Assembly (NCBI GenBank): GCA_038124905.1
Contig: JAYPCW010000001.1
Span: 1-46,970, forward strand
Direction: 5' to 3'
DNA length: 46,970 nucleotides
Source: ATZT02 sp038124905
Lineage (GTDB): Bacteria; Actinomycetota; Actinomycetes; S36-B12; UBA5976
The translations under genes and the position numbers were made by a program. This document shows, in pieces, positions 42,455 through 46,970 of the stretch; positions within the stretch are counted from its first letter, which is position 1; each line of letters begins with the position of its first letter. The notes beneath the pieces are model-generated. The model was not told the origin of the DNA and made no database searches. It worked only from the letters and a program-made list of their open reading frames with translations.

Positions 42455-43480
42455 TTATCGTTGCGCTTTTCCTGAGAAGTCGTCTTGATTTGAATTTACC
42501 CAAGCCATTAATCCACGTAGGCGCTTGCCAACTTCTTCGATCTGTAAGCTTTCGCCCTTAGCTCGATACTTCTTGAACTTCTTAGCTCCATTATCTTGAT
42601 CTTCAATAAAGGTACGAGCAAACTCACCTGTTTGAATATCCTTCAAGATCTTCTTCATACGCTTTTTAGTCTTTTTGTTAATCACTCTTGGGCCTGAGGT
42701 GTAATCTCCAAATTCAGCGGTATCTGATACGGACCAACGCATCTTGGTTAATCCGCCTTCGTACATGAGATCAACAATTAATTTAAGTTCATGCAAGCAT
42801 TCAAAGTAAGCAACCTCTGGCTGGTAACCTGCTTCAACCAAAGTTTCAAATCCAGCTTGAACTAGAGCGGCAGTACCTCCGCAAAGCACAGCTTGCTCGC
42901 CGAATAGATCAGTTTCAGTCTCTTCGGTGAAGGTAGTTTTAATTCCACCGGCACGCAATCCACCAATTGCTCTGGCATACGAAAGCCCTAGCGCCCAAGC
43001 GCTATTAGTGAAATCTTGTTCTACGGCAATGATTACTGGAACGCCTCGACCATTTACATATTCACGTCGAACTAAGTGACCTGGGCCTTTCGGGGCCACC
43101 ATAATTACATCAACATTGCTTGGAGGTTTGATATAACCAAAACGAATATTGAAACCGTGTCCAAAAAATAGCGCTTTTCCTGCAGTCAAGTGTGGTTCGA
43201 TATCTGATTTATAAACATGGCGTTGCAAGTGGTCAGGCACCAAAATCATGATTACGTCAGCTTCACTTGCTGCCACATCTGGAGTTACAACTCTTAAACC
43301 TTCTTGTTCTGCCTTAGCGCGTGAAGGTGAACCTTCTTTTAAGCCAACGCGAACGTCCACACCAGAATCGCGCAAGTTCAAAGAGTGAGCATGCCCTTGT
43401 GAGCCATAACCAATCACAGCAACTTTCTTGCCATGAATGATTGAAATATCTGCATCTTTTTCATAAAACAACTCGGCCAC
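42455..43480 (-). CDS. ilvC: Ketol-acid reductoisomerase (NADP+), class I
   Basis: A 341-residue enzyme converting acetolactate/acetohydroxybutyrate to dihydroxy acids in Val, Leu and Ile synthesis. The N-terminal NADPH fold has VAVIGYGSQGHAHSLNLRDSGVDVRVGL (about 20-47). The helical domain has the Mg ligands in DLFGEQAVLCGG and FECLHELKLIVDLMYEGG (about 190-250). The tail KGESLQIEEVGKRLRGLMAWV is complete. It follows ilvN with a 53-base spacer containing a small hairpin and has the AAGAGGGG ribosome site. Confidence 0.95.
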   Translation of the reverse strand: MAELFYEKDADISIIHGKKVAVIGYGSQGHAHSLNLRDSGVDVRVGLKEGSPSRAKAEQEGLRVVTPDVAASEADVIMILVPDHLQRHVYKSDIEPHLTAGKALFFGHGFNIRFGYIKPPSNVDVIMVAPKGPGHLVRREYVNGRGVPVIIAVEQDFTNSAWALGLSYARAIGGLRAGGIKTTFTEETETDLFGEQAVLCGGTAALVQAGFETLVEAGYQPEVAYFECLHELKLIVDLMYEGGLTKMRWSVSDTAEFGDYTSGPRVINKKTKKRMKKILKDIQTGEFARTFIEDQDNGAKKFKKYRAKGESLQIEEVGKRLRGLMAWVNSNQDDFSGKAQR

Positions 43481-43502
43481 GTCTGCTTCCCCTCTTAATT
43501 TA

Positions 43503-43521
43503 ACTCTTGACTTTCAAGAGT
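43503..43521 (-). terminator. Small intercistronic hairpin between ilvN and ilvC
   Basis: ACTCTTGA (43503-43510) and TCAAGAGT (43514-43521) form an 8-bp stem with a 3-base loop in the 53-base ilvN-ilvC spacer. No U-run follows, so it is more likely an mRNA processing or partial-termination element than a full stop. Confidence 0.4.
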
Positions 43522-43533
43522 CAGTTTAAAAAA

Positions 43534-43797
43534 TTAACTGTTGTGCTTTGCTTTGTCGGTTAGTGACTTTTGACCTCTGCCTACCGCCACCATGCCTGAT
43601 TGTACTAATTCTTTAATTCCATAGGGCTCGAGAACCTTAACTAAGGCATCTAACTTATCTCGATTACCAGTGGCTTCAATAGTGACCGAATCTTGCGATA
43701 CATCAACTACTTTGGCTCTGAATAATGAAACGGTTTCTAAAATCTGTGATCTACTAGCAGGAGTCGTTTTTAACATAAACAACAACAGCGCGCGCAT
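43534..43797 (-). pseudogene. ilvN: C-terminal half of acetolactate synthase small subunit (separated by an in-frame TAA)
   Basis: This 87-codon piece carries the C-terminal domain of IlvN: TTPASRSQILETVSLFRAKVVDVS, DSVTIEATGNRDKLDALVKVLEPYG and IKELVQSGMVAVGRG. It is in the same frame as the N-terminal piece; only TAA at 43819-43821 and seven codons separate them. Translation could restart at ATG 43797, 21 bases after that stop, or the gene may be broken or mis-sequenced. The junction codons (MRALLLFMLK for a family-like RELLLVKVK) look altered. Whether a separate C-terminal domain is made is unknown. Confidence 0.75.
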
Positions 43798-43818
43798 TAA
43801 AGAATTAGTTGAATAAAG

Positions 43819-44046
43819 TTACACAAATTTTAAAAAATTAAATAAATTATTTAAAATTTTAGTTACTTGCTCTAATGGATGCGCTTCAACACTTACCACA
43901 ATGGTCATGCGAGAAACTTCTTGCGACTCAGTCGGGCCCACCGCTAAAGATTCGATGTTGAAACCGCGGCGAGCAAATAAACTTGCGGTACGAGCTAAAA
44001 CGCCTGGTTGGTTTTCTACTAAAACACTTAAAGTATGGCGTGACAT
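43819..44046 (-). CDS. ilvN: Acetolactate synthase small subunit, N-terminal ACT domain (truncated)
   Basis: This 75-residue product is the ACT domain of IlvN: MSRHTLSVLVENQPGVLART, then SLFARRGFNIESLAVGPTES and SRMTIVVSVEAHPLEQVTK. ACT domains of this subunit bind valine and activate IlvB. A normal IlvN is about 165-175 residues; here TAA at 43819-43821 stops it where a Glu codon is expected. The last residues (ILNNLFNFLKFV) deviate from the family. The start overlaps the ilvB stop by one base (TAATG). It may still activate the catalytic subunit, but feedback is likely altered. Confidence 0.82.
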   Translation of the reverse strand: MSRHTLSVLVENQPGVLARTASLFARRGFNIESLAVGPTESQEVSRMTIVVSVEAHPLEQVTKILNNLFNFLKFV

Positions 44047-45788
44047 TAGTCTTCACGCTCCCACTTTGGGGCGATGTCTCTGGCGTACTTAATGTCAGAG
44101 TTGCTGGCACCTGCTGCCACCATTGGCCAAACCATTGCATCCTTATTAACTTGAAAGTCAATCACTACTGGAGCGTCGTTGATTCCTAGAGCCTTTTCAA
44201 TAACCGAATCCACTTCATCTGGATTGTCGCAACGCAATCCCACGCATCCGTAAGCATCAGCAAGCTTTACAAAATCTGGAAAACTATGTGACTGTAAATC
44301 CGTATTGGAGTAACGCTCGTTGTAAAACAAAGTCTGCCATTGACGAACCATTCCTAATGAGGAGTTATTAATTAACGCCACCTTTATTGGAATGTTATTG
44401 ATTGCACAAGTTGCTAATTCTTGGTTGGTCATTTGGAAACAACCATCACCATCAATTGCCCATACAGTGGTGTCAGGTTGACCAACCTTCGCACCCATCG
44501 CTGCCGGTACTGCAAAACCCATAGTGCCAAGCCCGCCACTATTTAACCAAGTGCCCGGCTTCTCGTACTTAACAAATTGGGCAGCCCACATTTGATGTTG
44601 GCCCACTCCGGCAGCATAAATTGCATCTGGACCAGTTATATCTGAAAGTCTTTCAATTACATATTGCGGTGAAAGTGAGCCGTCGTTTGGTAAGTCGTAT
44701 CCCAATGGATAAGTTTCTCGCAAACGATTTAATACTGACCACCAAGCTTCGTAGTCTCCACTTACGCCTTTTTTTTGCTCGTCTTTAATTGCGGCAAGCA
44801 GCAATGAAAGAACTTCTTTAGCATCGCCAACAATTGGAATATCGGCAAAACGATTCTTTCCAATTTCTGCCGGATCAATATCAGCATGAATTACTTTTGC
44901 TCCAGGTGCAAAGGTAGCTAAGTCTCCAGTTACCCGATCATCAAATCGCGTTCCTAAAGCGATTAGTAAATCGCTTTGTTGTAATGATCCAACTGCAGCA
45001 ACCGTGCCATGCATGCCTGGCATTCCAAGATGTTGCGGGTGCGAATCTGGGAACGCTCCCCGAGCCATCAGAGTGGTTACTACTGGAATTTGAGTAATGC
45101 TGGCTAATTCAAACAGCTCCTTATGTGCGCCTGCTTTAATAATTCCACCGCCAACATAAAGCACCGGTTTTTTGCTGGAAAGAATTAGGCTTGCTGCTTC
45201 TCTGATTTGTTTGTTATTTGGTTTAATAGTTGGCTTGTACCCAGGTAAATTTAATTCTTTAGGCCAAATAAATTCGCTCTTTTTATTTAGTGCATCTTTT
45301 GAAATATCCACCAAAACTGGCCCTGGCCGCCCAGTAGAGGCGATATGAAAAGCTTCATGAATTGCATTTGGAATATCTTTTGGATCTGTTACTAAGTAAT
45401 TATGTTTGGTTATGGGAAAGGTTATTCCTCGAATATCTGCTTCTTGAAAAGCATCTGTTCCAATTGCTTGGCTGGGAACTTGACCAGTTATTGCCACCAT
45501 TGGCACCGAATCCATATGAGCATCGGCAATTGGGGTAACTAAATTGGTAGCACCTGGCCCGCTGGTAGCCATGCAAACTCCGACTTTGCCGGTAGCTAGG
45601 GCATAACCTTCTGCGGCGTGACCTGCTGCTTGTTCATGGCGAACTAAAATGTGACGAACTTTTTTGGAATCCATCAACGGATCGTAGGCAGGCAAAATAG
45701 CGCCACCGGGAATACCAAAAACGGTTTCTACTCCGGCCTCTTCTAGTGATCGAATTAAGCTTTGAGCTCCGGTTAGTTGTTCGCTCAT
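44046..45788 (-). CDS. ilvB: Acetolactate synthase, large catalytic subunit
   Basis: A 580-residue ThDP enzyme that starts Val/Leu/Ile synthesis. It shows FGIPGGAILPAYDPL, the catalytic Glu in HEQAAGHAAEGYA (about residue 51), GVCMATSGPGATNLVT, PVLVDISKDA, and the ThDP/Mg motif GDGCFQMTNQELATCAINN (about 441-459), then MVRQWQTLFYNERYS. All core residues are present. It has AGAGGACG before ATG 45788. It heads ilvBNC behind a leader-peptide attenuator. FAD is expected as a structural cofactor. Confidence 0.96.
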   Translation of the reverse strand: MSEQLTGAQSLIRSLEEAGVETVFGIPGGAILPAYDPLMDSKKVRHILVRHEQAAGHAAEGYALATGKVGVCMATSGPGATNLVTPIADAHMDSVPMVAITGQVPSQAIGTDAFQEADIRGITFPITKHNYLVTDPKDIPNAIHEAFHIASTGRPGPVLVDISKDALNKKSEFIWPKELNLPGYKPTIKPNNKQIREAASLILSSKKPVLYVGGGIIKAGAHKELFELASITQIPVVTTLMARGAFPDSHPQHLGMPGMHGTVAAVGSLQQSDLLIALGTRFDDRVTGDLATFAPGAKVIHADIDPAEIGKNRFADIPIVGDAKEVLSLLLAAIKDEQKKGVSGDYEAWWSVLNRLRETYPLGYDLPNDGSLSPQYVIERLSDITGPDAIYAAGVGQHQMWAAQFVKYEKPGTWLNSGGLGTMGFAVPAAMGAKVGQPDTTVWAIDGDGCFQMTNQELATCAINNIPIKVALINNSSLGMVRQWQTLFYNERYSNTDLQSHSFPDFVKLADAYGCVGLRCDNPDEVDSVIEKALGINDAPVVIDFQVNKDAMVWPMVAAGASNSDIKYARDIAPKWERED

Positions 45789-45837
45789 TTATCGTCCTCT
45801 TCTTGGCCTAGTCTTTCACTTACCTCACTCGAGTAAC

Positions 45838-45870
45838 AAAAAACCCCCCGGCCCTAAGGCATCGGAGGGT
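45838..45870 (-). terminator. Attenuator terminator in the ilvB leader
   Basis: On the minus strand ACCCTCCG (45870-45863) pairs with CGGGGGGT (45850-45843), with GCC/GGC closing a TTAG loop, and is followed by a U-run (45843-45838). It lies 50 bases before ilvB and after the leader peptide. An upstream stem of GGCT/AGCC and GCGC/GCGC arms (about 45904-45871) is the likely competing structure. Confidence 0.75.
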
Positions 45871-45891
45871 GGCGCGCTGGCTGGGTCTTAA

Positions 45892-45942
45892 CTAGCCGAC
45901 GCGCTTACTAACTACTACGAGATTGTTAAGCATGTGCCTCAT
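45892..45942 (-). CDS. ilvB leader peptide (branched-chain amino acid attenuator)
   Basis: ATG 45942 to TAG 45892 encodes MRHMLNNLVVVSKRVG. The codons Leu, Leu and three consecutive Val (GTA GTA GTT) are regulatory codons for a Val/Leu-sensing attenuator. It is followed by a competing hairpin and a Rho-independent terminator before ilvB. Such leaders are known for actinobacterial ilvB. No clear ribosome site or promoter could be defined; the short distance to the upstream hairpin suggests a nearly leaderless start. Confidence 0.75.
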   Translation of the reverse strand: MRHMLNNLVVVSKRVG

Positions 45943-45952
45943 AGGTTAACGC

Positions 45953-45991
45953 ATTAAGCCTGACCCCACAAGATCTGGGGCCAGGCTTAAT
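45953..45991 (-). terminator. Strong intergenic hairpin after the DsrE2-like gene
   Basis: ATTAAGCCTGACCCCA (45953-45968) and TGGGGCCAGGCTTAAT (45976-45991) form a 16-bp stem with one mismatch and a 7-base loop. It begins six bases after the DsrE2-like stop. No long U-run follows, so termination is likely but not certain; it insulates the sulfur cluster from ilvB. Confidence 0.6.
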
Positions 45992-45997
45992 TGGCGA

Positions 45998-46522
45998 TTA
46001 GATGAATAACAGTTGCGCACCTTCAGTTAGTTCAATGAAGTCACTCGCACTGATGATGCCTTCAACATCGTCGCGCAGATCAGATGCTTCTAAGTGGTTC
46101 ATGTCAGCACTCAAACGGCAAGCCCATAGATGTCCGCCGGAAGCAACTATTTGATCCAAGAAATCTGGGACTTCTGGCACTCCCAAATCTGCTATTTGTT
46201 TTTTCAGCATTTTGGTGGCCATAGCAGTCATTCCAGGTGCTGGAGCTAAAGATTGCGGAAGATGCATATCTTTAACTGGCAAGTGCATTGCAGTGTTACC
46301 AATTGGGCTAAATTGCAGATCGTTCATTCTAGATTTTGTAATCATGTCAAAACCCCAAAAGGTAAAGAATAAATGGGTTTCTATTCCTTCACCTAAAGCT
46401 GCGTTACCCAAAATCAAACCTGGATAAGCCATATCCAAATTACCTTTTGAGCAAATTATTGCTAGTTTTCTATCTGTTTCGTTTTCGTCCGCAAAACTTG
46501 GGACGATACTTGGTGCAGTCAT
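45998..46522 (-). CDS. DsrE2-like sulfur-relay/peroxiredoxin-family protein
   Basis: A 174-residue DsrE/DsrF-like protein of the DsrE2 type. The N-terminal block KLAIICSKGNLDMAYPGLILGNAALGEG (about 19-46) contains the conserved candidate sulfur-carrying Cys. It is followed by THLFFTFWGFDMI, a Met-rich middle (APGMTAMATKMLKKQI), and ASGGHLWACRLSADM with a second conserved Cys near residue 137. Such proteins move sulfane sulfur between carriers. It lies 12 bases after the TusE/DsrC-like gene and forms an operon with it and an upstream oxidoreductase. Confidence 0.82.
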   Translation of the reverse strand: MTAPSIVPSFADENETDRKLAIICSKGNLDMAYPGLILGNAALGEGIETHLFFTFWGFDMITKSRMNDLQFSPIGNTAMHLPVKDMHLPQSLAPAPGMTAMATKMLKKQIADLGVPEVPDFLDQIVASGGHLWACRLSADMNHLEASDLRDDVEGIISASDFIELTEGAQLLFI

Positions 46523-46534
46523 TTCATATTCCCC

Positions 46535-46849
46535 TTATACACAACCCTTAGGTTTTGGCAATCCTGCGATATAACTCATTTTCTTTGCAGGTTTTTTTGG
46601 AAACAAAGTAAATTGTTCTTTTACTGAGACCCCGCCGACGGTTTGCACGCGACGAGAAGTCGCAGTCTCTCCTTCGGTTTTAAAGTCAGAACGCAAAAAG
46701 TTGATTACCTTCCAGTGGTCATCTGTTAACTCAATTCCGATTTGTTCGGCTAGAGCTTTAGCAATCTCTTCATTCCATTCGTCATACTCAGTTAGAAAAC
46801 CTTCTTCGTTGACGTTTACTTGCTTGCCAGCAATTTCTACCTGTGGCAT
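46535..46849 (-). CDS. TusE/DsrC-family sulfur carrier protein
   Basis: A 104-residue protein of the DsrC/TusE family. It shows VNEEGFLTEYDEWNEEIAKALAEQIGIELTDDHWKVINFLR and ends KKMSYIAGLPKPKGCV, with the invariant penultimate Cys. The second Cys that defines true DsrC (in ACKIAGLPKP) is replaced by Ser, so this is a TusE-like single-Cys carrier. ATG 46849 with AGGGG upstream is preferred over a TTG at 46858, which abuts the ribosome site. It acts with the DsrE2-like protein in sulfur transfer; the substrate is unknown. Confidence 0.85.
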   Translation of the reverse strand: MPQVEIAGKQVNVNEEGFLTEYDEWNEEIAKALAEQIGIELTDDHWKVINFLRSDFKTEGETATSRRVQTVGGVSVKEQFTLFPKKPAKKMSYIAGLPKPKGCV

Positions 46850-46862
46850 TTTGTTCAACCCC

Positions 46863-46970
46863 TTATTTACTTGCAGCCGGTTGCTTTTTTCCGGCCATTG
46901 ACATTAATGCTGGAATTGGAAGCTTTCTTCCTTTGAGAAGCAAGTTCCAATAGATCCATCTGAATGCGAG
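46863..46970 (-). CDS. C-terminal fragment of a probable FAD-dependent oxidoreductase (partial)
   Basis: The minus-strand frame is open from the window edge to TAA at 46863-46865, giving 35 residues: LAFRWIYWNLLLKGRKLPIP, then ALMSMAGKKQPAASK. The pattern RWxYWNLLLKGRxLP...LMSMAGK resembles the C-terminal ends of sulfide:quinone oxidoreductase-like flavoproteins, which would fit the sulfur-relay genes that follow 13 bases later. The family call rests on a short tail and is tentative. Confidence 0.5.
   Translation of the reverse strand, partial: LAFRWIYWNLLLKGRKLPIPALMSMAGKKQPAASK

Noticed and set aside
43928..44189. Open frames antisense or out of frame across the ilvN/ilvB junction
   Set aside because: They are shadows of ilvB and the ilvN ACT domain and encode no recognisable motif.
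1..46970. CRISPR array, transposase, integrase, tRNA or rRNA
   Set aside because: No spaced direct repeats, no transposase-like coding region and no cloverleaf-like intergenic sequence were seen; most spacers are too short to hold them.

Overview
The window looks like chromosome from a low-G+C, streamlined planktonic actinobacterium, most likely the freshwater acI / Nanopelagicales group (Planktophila or Nanopelagicus type). This is inferred from the actinobacterial forms of IlvBNC, LeuA, SerA, NrdJ/NrdR and GpgS, AT-rich codon use, very short spacers, many ATGA/TAATG overlaps and several gene pairs overlapping at their 3' ends. No tRNA, rRNA, insertion sequence, integrase or CRISPR array was seen. 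One 100-N assembly gap (1724-1823) cuts a gene.

Region 1 (1-9991) is a sugar/polyol catabolic cluster. The minus strand carries a lipoprotein sugar-binding protein, a HutC-type GntR regulator, a cupin phosphoglucose-isomerase-like protein, an FGGY kinase, a PGDH-like dehydrogenase, an AroE-like dehydrogenase, a phosphotriesterase-family hydrolase (gapped), an EthD-domain protein and a ribokinase. Diverging on the plus strand are a tagatose-3-epimerase-like isomerase and a zinc alcohol dehydrogenase. A palindrome GTTGTAATTACAAC before the cupin gene, and a 12/14 match before the binding-protein gene, suggest one regulon.

Region 2 (9942-19506) encodes an apparently complete non-phosphorylative L-fucose (or D-arabinose) pathway. 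It has an aldo/keto reductase sugar dehydrogenase, a lactonase, L-fuconate dehydratase, an SDR 2-keto-3-deoxyfuconate dehydrogenase, an FAH-family hydrolase/dehydratase and FMN L-lactate dehydrogenase. A tungsten-type aldehyde:ferredoxin oxidoreductase homologue heads the minus-strand operon. A GntR/FCD regulator follows, preceded by two CCTATAGG palindromes whose centres are 22 bp apart.

Region 3 (19488-35254) is mixed housekeeping: a coiled-coil GH25 muramidase, an MscS channel, ManA, a Gfo/Idh oxidoreductase, B12-dependent ribonucleotide reductase with NrdR behind a DnaA-box-rich spacer, glucosyl-3-phosphoglycerate synthase, an MFS exporter, an MpaB-like oxygenase, a saccharopine-dehydrogenase-like enzyme, a Ca/Na exchanger and an ethanolamine-permease-like transporter.

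Region 4 (35360-45942) is branched-chain amino acid and serine synthesis: ilvE, leuB, leuA, a D-2-hydroxyglutarate-dehydrogenase-like flavoprotein, serA, a 46-residue zinc-ribbon gene, ilvC, ilvN and ilvB. Two amino-acid-sensing leader peptides are readable: MFNCLLLISRSEA before leuA, and MRHMLNNLVVVSKRVG followed by a terminator before ilvB. ilvN is interrupted by an in-frame TAA at the junction of its two domains.

Region 5 (45998-46970) is a small sulfur-relay cluster: DsrE2-like, TusE/DsrC-like with only the penultimate cysteine, and the C-terminus of a probable FAD-dependent oxidoreductase.
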